Of a stretch of 64,000 nucleotides of DNA, positions 1 to 14,600 are shown one piece after another. Position 1 is the stretch's first letter; each line of letters opens with the position of its first letter. The notes under the pieces were generated by a model that worked only from the letters and a program-made list of their open reading frames with translations, was not told the DNA's origin and did no database searches. Source of the stretch: Nereocystis luetkeana (Eukaryota; Sar; Phaeophyceae; Laminariales; Laminariaceae); contig JARUPZ010000002.1 in NCBI GenBank assembly GCA_031213475.1, positions 9,503,949-9,567,948 on the forward strand, given 5' to 3'. A program made the position numbers and the translations under genes.

Positions 1-184
1 GCTCCCGGTGCTGTTGACAGACCTCGAGCTAGACTGCCCGCGCTCCGCCGTCCTCGACCGGCTTCCGCCAACGCCGGACGCGCCCGCGTAACCCAGCCTC
101 TCGAAGCGGCGCTGTTCGTCGCTCTTGAGGCTTTTCATGCTGTCTCGCTTCGTGGCCTCCAGCTGCGCGGCGAGGTAAGGGTCT
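1..184 (-). CDS. FAIM-like gene, exon 4 (partial)
   Basis: After a CCGCAG acceptor the frame reads DPYLAAQLEATKRDSMKSLK, then a Ser/Arg/Gly-rich stretch, and stays open to the window edge. The first base completes the split Arg codon from exon 3. The charged helix followed by a low-complexity tail suggests a flexible C-terminal region. Confidence 0.7.
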
Positions 185-3100
185 CTGCGGCTGAAGCTGT
201 GCGCGGAAGGCCGGCCAAAACCGATCGGAGAGAGAATTTCAGGAGAAGGAGGAGAAGAGGAGGACGCGATGAGGCGCGTCGGAATGTGACGGCGACGTGG
301 TGCGCGACGGGAGGAAGAGAGAGGGGGGGGGGGGGGGGGGGGGGGTCATGTGTACATAGCGTCGAAAGCGCAAGAAGCGAGGCGCGCCTGGACACGACCA
401 ACCAATCAACCAACCAACCAACCAACCAACCAGCGATTCTAATAGTAACCCCAACCCGAGGTATGACTAAAAAGTATATTCTTGTAGTATGCAGCGATCG
501 CGTTGGAGTCAAGTTTGTCCTTGAAAGTGAGAGAACATCTTGCAAAGCTCGCCATGGTCAAATCAACCAGTCGATCCACCAACCATAAGATCGATCAACC
601 GACCGACCAGCCGACCAATCAATCAACCATTCAACCAACCGAGCAATCAACCCATCAATAAGTCGACAAAATCAATCAACCAACCAAAAAATCAACTGAC
701 CACCATATCCATTTTATCGCATCTATCAACCAACCAATCAACCACTCAAGCCAACCAACCAATCAACCCAAAATATCAATCAAACAATCAACACAAGCAA
801 GCCCAACCTCCCGGACGTCCGGACGTCAGGCGCTAGAAAAGACAAACAGACGGGCGACCAGAAATGCAGACAGACAGAAAACAGACGGACAGACACGACA
901 GAACAGACCGACCAACCGACCTCATGAAGGGAAGGCTGTCGATGACCAGGTGGTACTCCTCGAAGTTGATGCCCACCCTCAAGAGGTGAGCGCCAAACGA
1001 CCAGGCGAAGGACCACTCCTTAGACATTTTCTGGGCCTCGTTGATCACTTCTCCGTTGAAAATTGTCTTTTTCTTCCCACTCATGAGGGAGTGCACCAGT
1101 GTCACCTTTTTGCCAGGCAGGGAGGGAGGGACGCACGGACGGAGGGAGGAAGAGAGAGGCGGGTCGATTGGGTTTCGACTTCAGGGGACCGGTACCGTTG
1201 TTGCTGTCCGCATGAAACCGTTACTTCCGCTCAAACTTCCGACGACACGCGGAAACACCCAGGGTCCACAGATACTATAAATAATAAATATATATATATA
1301 TATTATCCTTCGCGACGGCTGTGAGCGAAGCCTTCGCTTCCGATTTCGTCCTGAATTTAGGCTGGGACTCCAGACGCCTTCGCTTTCCTGCCTTCGTGTT
1401 TGCTTTTTCGACCGCTTTCTTCGAGGGTATCGCTCGCCGGGCTCCGACGGGTGTTCTCTCGTGGTGCGCGCGTCCCGAAGTCTCGCGCCACCGACGAGCG
1501 CGACGACCCCGAACTCGAAGGATATTTGGTGAGGCGAGGAGACACGGAGGTTCTATTTTCTTCGGCCCGGGAGATTTGTTTCGATGTTGTTGCTCCGCGA
1601 AGAGCTTCTTGTGACAGACTCGATATTTTCTCTCCACGGTTCGGTCTCTCGGCCTTGCTGACGCTACCGCTTTCTCCCGACTCCCTTGATTTGCGGGCCG
1701 CCATCGGCCTGATCGACCCCCTGGGTCTTGCCTTACTCATTGCCTGCCTTCCCTTGCCCCTCTCTCTTCGCGGGACGACCCCACGCGCCTTCTCGGGGTA
1801 TCGCGCCGTTCTTGGTACCAGGTCGTTGCATATCCCGGTGTTTTTTTTGGTATTCTATCATTCGGCATGTCTTCTGTTTTCGCCGGTGGAAAGGAATGAA
1901 GGTTGTTGGGGAGTATGAATTCAGCCGAGTGTTATGAGTTCGGTAAGAAAAACCAACCAATCACATCGGAGGGTATCATACAGGTGGTCGTACATGCTCG
2001 GGACTGTCTACTGTTGCTGTAGGGTCTGATCACTCGAGGCGTGCCGCTGCTGCTGTTGTGCTGCTGCTGGTGTTGCGGCTGGGTCTGCACAGCAGCAGCT
2101 GCAGCAACCGACCGCAGCAGCAGCGATGCCTGGTTCTACTCCTCCTCCTCCTGCTGCTGCTGCTATTTATGCTGTTGTGCCGCTGCTGCTATCGCTTTCA
2201 TGTGCGGGAGAGGCCGTCTCTTCTGCACAAGCGTCGTTGAAAGTAGGTACAGCTCGCCGTGGATAGGTGTGGTATCGGCGTGGGTATTGGGTACTTGGCA
2301 ACAGAGCGAATATAGGGCAGCAATATCATCGTAAACAAAATCAAAGTGATCTCAGTTCTGAGAAATATGAGAAACCTCTCAGAGCTGAGCTGATTTCTGC
2401 CCCCCCCAGCAGCAAGTGAGTTCCAAAGTATCGATGATTTCCCGGCCCCTAACGATGGACGGTTCCGGTTTTTGTGCATCATAATAGATGGCTGAAAAAA
2501 GGCAGCGAGCGACAATAACGTCGCAAAAATCGCTCTTAACAGTTGGTTTAATGCGAGTGAGGCAGATACAAAAACTGAAAACTGACACTCGGCATTGTGT
2601 TTTCCTGCACCACTTGGCATCGACCTGATCCTCCTTGTAACAGGATCGAATGATGCATTTATTTCAACTCGCTTAAAAGTAATCACGACCTGGCACTGGG
2701 GTATATTTTCCTCTCCGGCGCATGGATGCCGGCAGGCACCCATGCGGAGCCCTTGTCTCTCTATATAGAACTACATACTTGGATCACAACCCCTGAGCGT
2801 GCTCGGTTGGTGCATCCCTGGCCTCTCAGAGCTCCCACTTCCAAACCGCCTCCTTTCATTATTTGCCGGACCTTTCCTGCCGTTCTTTGTTTTCTCGGTC
2901 CTTTCTCCCTTTTTCCTTCTTTCGTTTCGTGTGCGTGCGTGTACTCCGAGCACGGCATCGCGGGAGCACCCGGCACCGTCGCGGGTGTCAGCGGGTGCTG
3001 GCGGGTAGAGGGGGGGTTGCAAGGAGCGCGGTCGCCGCTTTCGTGCCTAGGCGTCGCGTGTGCCTCGAGACACGAGGGATGCATGAACGGGCGTTGTCTG

Positions 3101-5640
3101 GCTTCCATTTATGATTGTTGATAGAGTATGTACGAGTTATGAAGGACGTTCGGGACGGCAAGATAATATTCAAGCGGTGCTTGTTTTTGCGACCACGCTG
3201 AAGTTGAAAGAGGGAGGTGTGCACTTTGAACACCAACGTTATCGAGCTGGCGAACGACGGCCACGGTGAGCACCGGGCTTCGCGCGAGGCGGGCGACGGG
3301 GCTGATTGTGGCAGAGAGGGATAAAAGCTTTACCCGGACCGAATCGGTGGCGAGGTGGTCGCGAGAGGGGCGGGCGGCGTACGAGGCTGAGAGAGAAGCT
3401 CTGCTGTTCGATTTTTTCTTTTCTTCTTTTTGACCGGGTGTAATGTGTTCCAATCAGGCAGCTTTTATTACTTGCCGGACCTTTCCAGCAGTTCTCTCCA
3501 TTTCTCTTGGCACGTCCTTTCTCGCTTTTTCCTTCTTCCGTTTCGTGTGCGTGCGTGTACTCCGAGCACGGCATCGCGGGAGCACCCGGCACCGTCGCGG
3601 GTGTCAGCGGGTGCTGGCGGGTAGAGGGGGGGTTGCAAGGAGCGCGGTCGCCGCTTTCGTGCCTAGGCGTCGCGTGTGCCTCGAGACACGAGGGATGCAT
3701 GAACGGGCGTTGTCTGGCTTCGATTTACGATTGTTGATAGAGTATGTACGAGTTATGAAGGACGTTCGGGACGGCAAGATAATATTCAAGCGGTGCTTGT
3801 TTTTGCGACCACGCTGAAGTTGAAAGAGGGAGGTGTGCACTTTGAATACCAACGTTATCGAGCTGGCGAACGACGGCCACGGTGAGCACCGGGCTTCACG
3901 CGAGGCGGGCGACGGGGCTGATTGTGGCAGAGAGTGATGAAAGCTTTACCCGGACCGAATCGGTGGCGAGGTGGTCGCGAGAGGGGCGGGCAGCGTACGA
4001 GGCTGAGAGAGAAGCTCTGCTGTTCGATTTTTTCTTTTCTTCTTTTTGACCGGGTGTAATGTGTTCCAATCAGGCAGCTTTTATTACTTGCCGGACCTTT
4101 CCAGCAGTTCTCTCCATTTCTCTTGGCACGTCCTTTCTTCCTTTTTCCTTCTTCCGTTTCGTGTGCGTGCGTGTACTCCGAGCACGGCATCGCGGGAGCA
4201 TCCGGCACCGTCGCGGGTGTCAGCGTGTGCTGGCGGGTAGAGGGGGGGTTGCAAGGAGCGCGGTCGCCGCTTTCGTGCCTAGGCGTCGCGTGTGCCTCGA
4301 GACACGAGGGATGCATGAACGGGCGTTGTCTGGCTTCCATTTATGATTGTTGATAGAGTATGTACGAGTTATGAAGGACGTTCGGGACGGCAAGATAATA
4401 TTCAAGCGGTGCTTGTTTTTGCGACCACGCTGAAGTTGAAATAGGGAGGTGTGCACTTTGAACACCAACGTTATCGAGCTGGCCAACGACGGCCACGGTG
4501 AGCACCGGGCTTCACGCGAGGCGGGCGACGGGGCTGATTGTGGCAGAGAGTGATAAAAGCTTTACCCGGACCGAATCGGTGGCGAGGTGGTCGCGAGAGG
4601 GGCGGGCGGCGTACGAGGCTGAGAGAGAAGCTCTGCTGTTCGATTTTTTATTTTCTTCTTTTTGACCGGGTGTAAGGTGTTCCAATCAGGCAGAAAAGTA
4701 TAACACGAGAGGGGACGGGGATTTTTTTTCCTTTCCGAGTTTTCGGTTTCATTTTCATGGTTTTTGCTGCTGTGCCGTGCTGTGCTTTCGCTTTCTTCGT
4801 ACACACGAGTACAGACATAGAGCATATCGAAAGAAGAAGATAAATACAGACAGCAGTAGTATCCTACCTGGGGTATGTACGTACGTACGACATCCGCGAC
4901 GCGAAGCGTATGTGCATCCGAGCTGGCGTCGGAGCTGCTTTTTGCTTGAAGCATGGCAGCGGGACTCTTGGCAATATCAAGTCGCCGGTTTGCAATTACG
5001 ACCTAAACTCAATCGTGGGCCTCTGTCACTTCGCATAATTTGATGTACTTTTTTCCTTCCTGAGCGAGCCTAGCGGGCGGCGTAGGCCGCCCGCGGAGCG
5101 AAGCGCCTTGTATATACATATTAAATGTCTTTTGTCATGAAGGGAGGGAGACGTAAGCTCCCAGAGGTTACCCAAAGCTCGAAGAACAACAGAGCACTCC
5201 AGGCATGTACCATGACCAAACAAACAACAGCGACGAGCGGGGGCGAATGCAGCGCAAGAGGGACGAAAGCCTCTTCGTCCGAAACGATTTGCTTGTGTGT
5301 ACATCATGTACTTATGAGGAGGTACACACCCTCCTGCAAATAATTGCCGCCCTGGTGAACGAGCAGAATCAGAACGAGTTGAATGCGCTGGGCGGACCCT
5401 TGGAAATTGCCTTGCCGAGACGACTACTATTACGGGGGGCCATGGATATTAGGACCAAATATTGGTAGTAAAAATGGTTAAATGTATAGGTTTTTATGTA
5501 CACCATAGGTCCTACTAACTATGGTCCCCCGTAATAAGAGGTGAACTGGTACGAAAACAGAAAACCAACACGGTAGACCGGCCTGGACTGGACTGGACGG
5601 CCATGCATGCAACCTTGCCCTCTCATGGAAGATGGGCGGA

Positions 5641-5685
<45 letters not shown>

Positions 5686-8600
5686 CCCGTGTACCGCTTG
5701 CTGCTATGGCATGACTATTAATAATGCACGAAGGGCGCATGTGCATACCTGAATTCAAGAGCTTCCGATTTGGGTCCCCTCCTGACGAGGGATATGTAAA
5801 TATATATATTTATATCTGCCAGGGTATCCCGCATGAGGTCATATCAAAGCCGTAGGCAGTGCGCGCGATCGAAGTATAACACGCAGCCTTGAAAAGATGG
5901 ACGAGTCCCCGCGAGAACCCTCGATCTCACAGCGTGACGGGTACGTTTGTACTGTATGTAAGGTACTGCTGTAGTTTTCACTGGGACAAATACAAGTGTA
6001 TATATATATACTCATACGTCCTGTTCGTTGGTTGCGTAGTTTACATCCCCCTTTCATGACACTCCGGATAGTCTGCGAACAGAGTGAGTCTACACTACGT
6101 ACGTACGTACGTACGTACGTCGGGCCGAACTACGTACTGAAAACCCCCCGACCATTTTATCTCGGATGGTCCAGCTCCTACAAACAGCAAATCCACCCCG
6201 GTCAATTTGCCCATCACAAAAAAGGCACACGTATGCATGCAACATATACTTCAGTGCCTGGTATATTTCCTTCCATGGAATCAATGGAGGGGGGGGGGGG
6301 GGGGGGGGTAAAGCAAGATGTACACTCTCTGTGGCGAGGTTTTTTTCAGGCAAGGTACGTACGCAGTTAGGCATGCCCGGGCATTGGTTTATCAATAATG
6401 ATATTACGGGGGGCCACAGCAAATAGGACCAAATATTGTTTGGTAAAAATGAGGAAATATACAGGTTTTTGTCTGCACCGTACGTAGGTCCTGCCAGGGT
6501 ATTTATTATGGTCCCCCGTAATAGTAGCCAGATACACCCGCCGGGAACAAACAACCAGCTATGTACCCTTGCCTCGACACTCGGGAACGTGAGGCACCAC
6601 ATACGATAACTTGACTGAAACGCAGGCGAGATGGGGCACGGCCTCGCAGAATCCCTACGAAAAACAAAAATCGTAGGCTGCGTCAACATGCAAGGCGGTA
6701 AAAAACACCGAAAAAAAAAAATACGACGCGAATACACTGAAAACGGTATAGGATGTGCACACCTAATCAGGCATCTGACAGTTCAAATAGATCAAAGATA
6801 GATCCGGTAGCTCAAATAGATCATATCCCCACTCGAAGAATACATATTTTTTTTATATATGTAAACAAATAAATGTTTATCCTTCAAGGGAGATTCATTC
6901 CTGATCTGTGCGATCTAGCTCATGTCGTCGGGATGGAAGCACGCCGCATAATCTGCATGATGCATCTAGCACATGATTTTTTCTGGAACCGCCACCCCCA
7001 CAGGCCCCGCCGCCACCCGCTTTTTTTGTTTTTATGCCAACATCATCTGGGGGAGGGGGGCGACGGCTCCAACCGCCGGTGGGGCGGTCGCGGTGCCCAC
7101 TGCACGCGGAGATGCTCCGGAACGGAGGGCCAGAGCGCGGCGCCGCGAGGAAGGGGACCGCGAGAGCGTGCGTTGGATGCCCTACGCAGCTGGCGACGGT
7201 GGCGGTGGGCGCGAGCGCGATTAGACCTGTACCTGTCGTATTACAGATTCCGTACAGCACCTCCAAACGGCAGGCTGGGGAAATCCAGACGGTCTACTTG
7301 CAGATCGTGACCTGCCCTTCTGATGATGTTGTTGCATCCGTTCACGAAGTAAGACGTTCCACTCAGCCTGTGCCGGCCCCGTTCTCTCAGACTACTACTA
7401 ATACTAATCATCTATGAATAACCGAAGGGGGCAGTCTAGTGCGGCAGCACTACGGGCCTTCCATAACTTTTACCGTACATAAAGCAAGATAACATCCCCC
7501 CCCCCCCCCCCCCCCCTTCCGGGAGGCGAATTTCCGAGAGAGACGACGAGCGAGTTCCTCCTGCGAAAACTTGGAGGGGGGGGGGGGGGCACACACATAA
7601 GTCAACGGAAGTGGCGTCGATGGGACAAGATCTCGTCGAGATCGATCGTTCCATAGACAATTACATCGCTCGGCGTTTGTGCACCCTCCCCCGTTGTTTT
7701 ACGAGAAAAATCAGATCGGAAAAATCGGTCGAGGGGGTGTGCTATCTTATCACCCGTGTGTTATATACGGTGTAATAATATCACCCGTGTGATACGGGTG
7801 TCTTATCTTGTCGCACGTGTTATACGGGTGTGTTACACGGATGTGTTATCGTATCACTCGTGTTCTACTGTACCTGGTATATATTCGATGCAAATCGACG
7901 AGCAGTGGGAATGCTGAACCCTATATATAAGTAAGATGCGCGATCAAATTGAAGCCCAAGTATACCACGGAGGAGGAGGAGAAGGGACGGCACCCTCGAC
8001 CCACGCACGGCTTGTCCAGAACGACGCTGAGGGCGAGTGAAGCCTCTTACGAGTTGAGCTGCAAGAGGGGTGGCTACACCTCGAGGATGTTTCCTATGCG
8101 GTTCGATTTCGAGCTTCAGATTTGTATTTTTCGATCCCAAAAATGAAAGCATCTGCTTCGAATCCAGTCCGAACATCGAAAATCCGACCGTTTTTTTTTC
8201 ATTTGATCATGAGAATCCGACGGCCCAAGTCGTCAGATTTTGGCGCAAAATCCGACGACTTGGCCCATCAGACTTTCAGATCGAAAAAAGGCATGGTATT
8301 TCCCTGAATTCAAGAAGTGATCAATGACAGCAAGCAAGCAGCAGAATGATCAATGAGTTCAAAGGTGACACAGCTGTACAGCGACTTTGCTTCGCACCCG
8401 ACGCGCTGTCGGCGGGCGCACGGTGCGTCTCTCTGCGGCCAGACTACAGTCGGCTGTGGCGCGGGCTCGGGCATAAAAACCAAGAGAGGCCCACTCGGCG
8501 CGCACCTCTCCGTGGGTATGTACTCGTAGACTACAGCAGCAGCAGCAGCAGCAGCAGTCAGTCCCATTGTGAACTACCAGGTACAAAATATCAAGACAGG

Positions 8601-11600
8601 TCGCCTCTACGTAGCGCACTCGGCAGGTCTCTTCGCCGCCAGACCAGAGGCAGTCAGCGTGGGCTCGGACGCTTGGGCCCTACGCGCAGTGCAGCGCACT
8701 CGGCGCGTCTCTTCGCGGCGCCAGACCACAACAACAGTAGTTTTGGTCTCCGCGTTTTGCTCGAGAAACTCTGCACGCACAATACATCCGATTTTTCCGC
8801 ATAGCAAGACTGTTTCGACTTCGCTTTTAACTGCACAGCTGAAAATGCGATCGGGCCAAAATCTGAAGCTCAGAATCTGAACCGCATAGGAAACAGCCAG
8901 ATGGTGACTATTTACGTAGGTTTTGTGCTTGGCGCCAGAAGCCGATCCTCCGACCCGAACCCGAAGCCGAAGCCTATGGCAGTGGTCCGTGCTTGGATGC
9001 TGTGCTTGGAAAGACTCTAGATTTTGACTCGGACGGCCTGCATGCTGTGTTTCGCAAGACTCTGGGTTGGTTCGGCCGGCTCGGAATGCTGTGGCTAGGA
9101 ATGACCCTGTAGGGTGATTGAGCCGAATTTAATACCTGGTACACTCTTTGCCTATCAGAGTGCCCAAATATTACGGGGGGCCATAGTTAACAGGACCAAA
9201 TATTGTTAGTAAAAATGGTTAAACATATAGGTTTTTATGCATACCATAGGTCCTGTTAACTATGGCCCCCCGTAATAGCTACCTCAGGAAGATCCACTGT
9301 CAACTCTTTACTACTGAGTTGCAAAGTAAAAGTGATGACAACATATACCCGTACCAGGTATATACACACCGCTCTTTGTCCAGAAATAAAAACCACCGTG
9401 TGTAGATGAACGTTTAATCGAAACGATCTTCGCGCGTAGGGACAGAGTCGAACACACCCCTGGTATATACATACCAGGTATCATACATATTTTCCCAGGG
9501 TTATCAATACCACAGTTACATGGGATGGGCGCAATGATATGATGAGATAGGTGCAGACACGAGTTTGCCACAGGCCAGACACAAACACACAGCAACTACG
9601 GCAGCAGCAACAGCAGTGGTTGGTGTCCGCCCGTTTTGGCAGCGGCCGTGATGGTGGAAATCTTGATTATGGTTGGAAAACAGTCGCGCGCGGGGACAAG
9701 GGTGGGCTTGGTGTGGCCCCTCTCCCGGGCGGCGGCTAATTACCTCAAGAGCGTTGAGTTCTCACAGGCGTGTGATCGTTTTTCACCGCTTGGTTTCGTC
9801 CAAAACCAACGGGACGAAGGTTTTGGCCAACATGCCGAAACAGGGTATTTTCGGAAACGATCTGGACGGGAGTCTTCCGAAAATGTAACACTCGAACTTG
9901 TACATATAGCAGCACCCTTCGCCGTCATTGTAGAGAATAACTATTTACGGGAGACCATAGTAAATAGGGCCTGCGTTACACGCAAAAACCTATACTTCCC
10001 TGTTTTCACTGACAAAAGTTGGTCCTGTTTACTATGGTCCCCCGTAAATACCAACAGCGCTAAGAAACAGGTCGAACTCCTGTATAAACTCAACGTTGTT
10101 TTACGGTACAAAGCCCAGGGCCGTGTCGTGTCGGAGGTCTCAGGCCCCGGCGTGATCGGGCCGGCGTGGCATCTCCGGGTGTCGAGCAGGGACAGGGGTC
10201 GTTCTAAAAAAAAAAAAAAGTGTCGACCTTTGAAAGATCATTTGACAAAGCGCGCTCGTGTCTTCGCTCGAAGAGTAGTTCCTTGGGTTCGCACTGTCAT
10301 TACTGTCGGAATGCAATACAACACATCTCGGGTATCATGCAAGAGTCAATCAAACTCGAGGTGTATCATGCAAGAGTTGTACCCCATCTGTCTCGAGTAC
10401 TCCAAGCAGACGGTAGTTTCGCAGTATACAGCTACCATGCTGGGCGGTCTAGCTACTAATATGAATAGTAAGCGGTCCATCTATCGGCGGCCGGGGCGGT
10501 AGGATACTGCCGTGGAAATATGCTATCAGTACCACAAACAATACAGCTGCTGTACGTACAGTATATCTTCAAACGCATTACTATCGTCAAAAATAAATAC
10601 TGGTATACACTTCCTACCACATACCAGGTACCGGTATGATATTTCCCCGTTCGTTCGTTCGTTCTTTAGTTCATTCAGGCAGAATTGCGATGAAACCCAC
10701 ACCGAACATCCTCTTTCTTCCGACTCTTTTCCGCGTGTTTTTCTCCAGTTTGTGCTTCTATCTGTTCCTTCGTCGGGTGAGGAGACGAAATGAGAATTGC
10801 GTTGCAATTGCACTTTTATCTCCTCGTGTGTCTCGTGCCGGTATATTCTTGTGCGAACAGATCATATGATAATTTGTACGATACAGCAGCAGCTTTGTGG
10901 CCACAGGAATTGCACATCATACATCACACTGGTACAGCGGTATCATGCATGAACTTACGTGCATCTCGCAGTCTATCTCCACAGTGGGAAAGGTAGCCAA
11001 ACCTAGCCCTGGCCGGACGAAGTGACACGAAGGTTTTGACGATCAATATCGTTTTCGAGAGTATTTGAAAATAAGAAAGCAACACGACCAACAGCACACC
11101 TGCGCTCGAACAGAATATTATTATCACACCACGAAAGACAACACAACAACAACAACAACAACAACAACAACATTATCATTGCCATTACAACACCGTCGGG
11201 CGTCGACTTGACGTCATCGGGCGTCGGCTTGACGTCAACCATTAGCGCGAAAGTCCTGCCTGCGACGCGAGCTGGGAACTTAAACGTTATGGCTCAAAAA
11301 AAAAAACGCACACACACATTTTATTTGTATAATATCGGCCGTTTGCAAGCAAGGAAAAGCACCGTAGGGAACAGAAAAACAGGAAACAAAACAAAAAAAA
11401 AACACCGATAAAACTCGGAGTAGTATATACCAATCGGTCCCGAAATGTAAGTATCGTTCGCATTCCATATTAATATACAAGCGGTCCTTACATTTTGGAA
11501 TATACTAGAACATACCTTGTAGTAAAAACGCCCCGGGAAATGATCCGGGGTCGGCAGGAAACCAGAAGGGAAGGTTGGCGGAAGGGTACCGCGGAAAATG

Positions 11601-14600
11601 CAAATAGCTCCCAGGACATATATAGCCCATACTCGGGAGTATACTGGCGGTATTCTGGCGGTATTGAGAGTATTTTTGAATAGAGCGCCCACTGGCAGTG
11701 TGAGAGCAGTACCGGGCAAGCAGTATATACCAGCCGAAAGATTGCCATTGCGGGCAAGTACGTACCCACAACCCAGAAAACTAAAAAAAAAAATACTGCC
11801 AAGTATCGGCCGTATCAACCCAAACTATCCCAAAGCACAGGCAGCACGTACCCGCCGTGTGGAACCCCCCGAGACACAAGGGGTATTCGTAAAGCAATTA
11901 TCCGCAGCACAGGACCCCGAAGTACTGCGAGTACCCACAGCGTGGGTACCATCGGACCTTTAGCGTACTGTCGGTAATTCAGTATACACCTCCAGCGCTC
12001 TCCCGAAAAAAAAAAAACGGTAGGGCGAAGACCAAAAGTAGGTACTTGTATACACACGCACGCCTTTCGAGCCATTTATAAGGTACGCTATATACATGTT
12101 GCACTCGGAAAAGGGCTTCCTGGCCCTCCCCCCTCCGATGGACACGCGCTCGATGGTGACTATTGTTGGCTGGAAGGTTCCAGGTAGACTTGTCTGCGTC
12201 TACTCAAGTTCGGCTTCGCCTGATTTTCCATTCTTGGCGTCAAAAGTCGTACCTAGAACTGGCACAACCTGTTCCTACGAAGGACCTTTTGTCCAAGACA
12301 GCTTCTCCTAGCCAACAGCCCAGTTTCTTGCTGGGTTATTCCTGAGTGCACGGCACTCCGTGTACCGATGCACCCCCGCCCGCAGAGAGGTGAATGGGTT
12401 TTGGGTTTTATGTTGACAGCTCGGGTCACCCGGCCCCGACGGCCCTGCGGCCGTAGTTCAGTTTAGCCGGGAAAGGGTTCAACTGAACCAATTACAGTTA
12501 CAACTGAAGCCCAAAAAAGGTGAAGCCCAACTTGCATCGACGCAGAGCGATGTGGCTCGAACTTTTCAGCCAACAATAATAGGTACGCTCGGGCGCTGGC
12601 CAATTAGAGAGAAGGTCAGGAAGCCTCGCCGAGTGCAACATGTAGTGTACCCTGTAAACGGCTAAAAACGTACTGGCATGGTACAAACTTTTGGCTTTCG
12701 CCCAAAACTGTGTTATTGCATTCCGACGCTCCTCATCTATAAAGTTTTCAAGAGTTGGGAGCCAAATAAGTCGGCGAGTCGGCACCTCCGAGAAACGACT
12801 CATTCTGATTCCGACTACTGTAATAACTACAGTAGTTCGTACCTCAAGTCGTGCCGACTCATCAAGAACAGTAGCTCTATCATTGGCCCCATGTAGGGCA
12901 AACTGCAGTCCCGTTGTGGGGACACACTTACTAAGAATTTGAGCGGTTTGACGGCAAGACGGGGCTCCAGTCCCAAAGGAGTTACGAGTCTACCTTGTAC
13001 CGGGTGCACGAGTATCCTACACACCGGTACCTCACGGGCATCATACCTGCACAGGTACAGTACGTACCATACGGTGTACAAACAGCAGTGTGCACGAGTG
13101 CGCCAGTATCACTCACGTCACCATTTTAGAGCATCAGTCCCGCCTTGGGAACCAAACTCCTCGATTCGACTGCAAGTGAGCATTTTGTCCCCCAGGACGG
13201 GACCGTAGTCCTACGAAGGTTGAAAGAGTACCAGGCAAAACGGAAAGACACCAGGCAAAGCGCGCAGATCTCTGAAGCAGAGAGCGCTGCTTCTCGCCGG
13301 TTCCCAACCGGTCCATCATGTGCTGACTACTACTGTAGTGCTGGCTGCTGTAATATGATATCATCGCAGGTATTAGAGGAGGTGTGATGTTGAGCCTGTG
13401 GTATCATAGCATCATACACGCGTAGCAGTCTACTAGTAGCAAAAAAAAACAGCTGCACGAATGCCGAATGTGCGAGGGAACGAGTCACCACAAAACATGT
13501 GGAAAACATACCACACGGTATTACATGCCCGCACAGGTGCTTGCAGCTTGCAGTAAGCCACTCTGGTCTCGTCGGATATACAAGGACCGTTTATACATTA
13601 ATATGTATACCAATCGGTCCTTACATTGACGGTCAGAGTGAGATATAATACATCCAGCAGCTAAACACGTACAGCAGTAGAATGCTAAATATACGGACGC
13701 AGTTGTTGTACGTACTCAATACGAGCAGTGTGCACTTCGCCACCGTTGCCACCGAGCACTCCTCCGTGAAGTAACGCCAGCTAGCTTAGCAAGATAGTGG
13801 GCGGACCACAGCCGTTGGGAGACAGAGGGGTGGGTGGGTGGGTGCGTGGGTGGGTCGGTGGGTCCGACCGATCGCCGTCTCCGCGTTCGCTTTGCTCCAT
13901 CACCTTTTATTCACGTGCCAACGATAACAATACCAATCCGTCACAGCACTCGGTGCTCGTCACACTCAATAGGGCGGCTGTGACTTGGTGACCATAAATC
14001 GCCGACTATTAATAGCAACAATTATCTACCAGGTAGTTACGTACCAGGTAGATATTACTGCTGTGTACTTCGGCTAGATAATGCAGCAATTACGACGCTG
14101 CTGTTACGCTTATCTGCAGTTCTAAAGTTTAAACTGTGGTAACTTGCGGAGTTCTGCGCATTCGTACCCGACTGGCGCATGCGTGTTCATTCGTTCGTGA
14201 CTCACATTGGGTGCTAAAACTCCGTGAGTTGGCTCACCTCGCCACCCAACAAGTAGCTAACGATAGCTCGTAGAGGGCAGACGTCAACGTCGAGTCCAGC
14301 CAACCCAAAACCCAAAACTATGGTTCACGTACACTATGTGTTTCCAACAGTTTACGTGGCACACCGTCATAGGCCGTTCTACTATAAACTGTCGTGTTGC
14401 TGCTGTGTAGTGTAAGTACTACCAGGTACGCAGTATTACGCACCAGGTAGATACCTGTATGTGCGTACGTGCTGGTAGGTGTAAGTATGCAGCAGCAGTG
14501 TACCGGTACGTACTCGTACAACACATACCTCGTACCAGGTAGACAGCGAGCAGTACCTGGTTGCACACACTAAACAGCAGGTGCCTGCGGTGCAAAAAAA

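Noticed and set aside
2726-4353. Repeated open frames (about 64-161 codons) within the 616-bp units
   Set aside because: They recur because the DNA repeats; frames on both strands are equally open and no protein motif is present.
5060-5114. Helitron 3' end
   Set aside because: The hairpin is right, but no CTRR terminus follows and no 5' TC start is clear; kept as unclassified R repeat.
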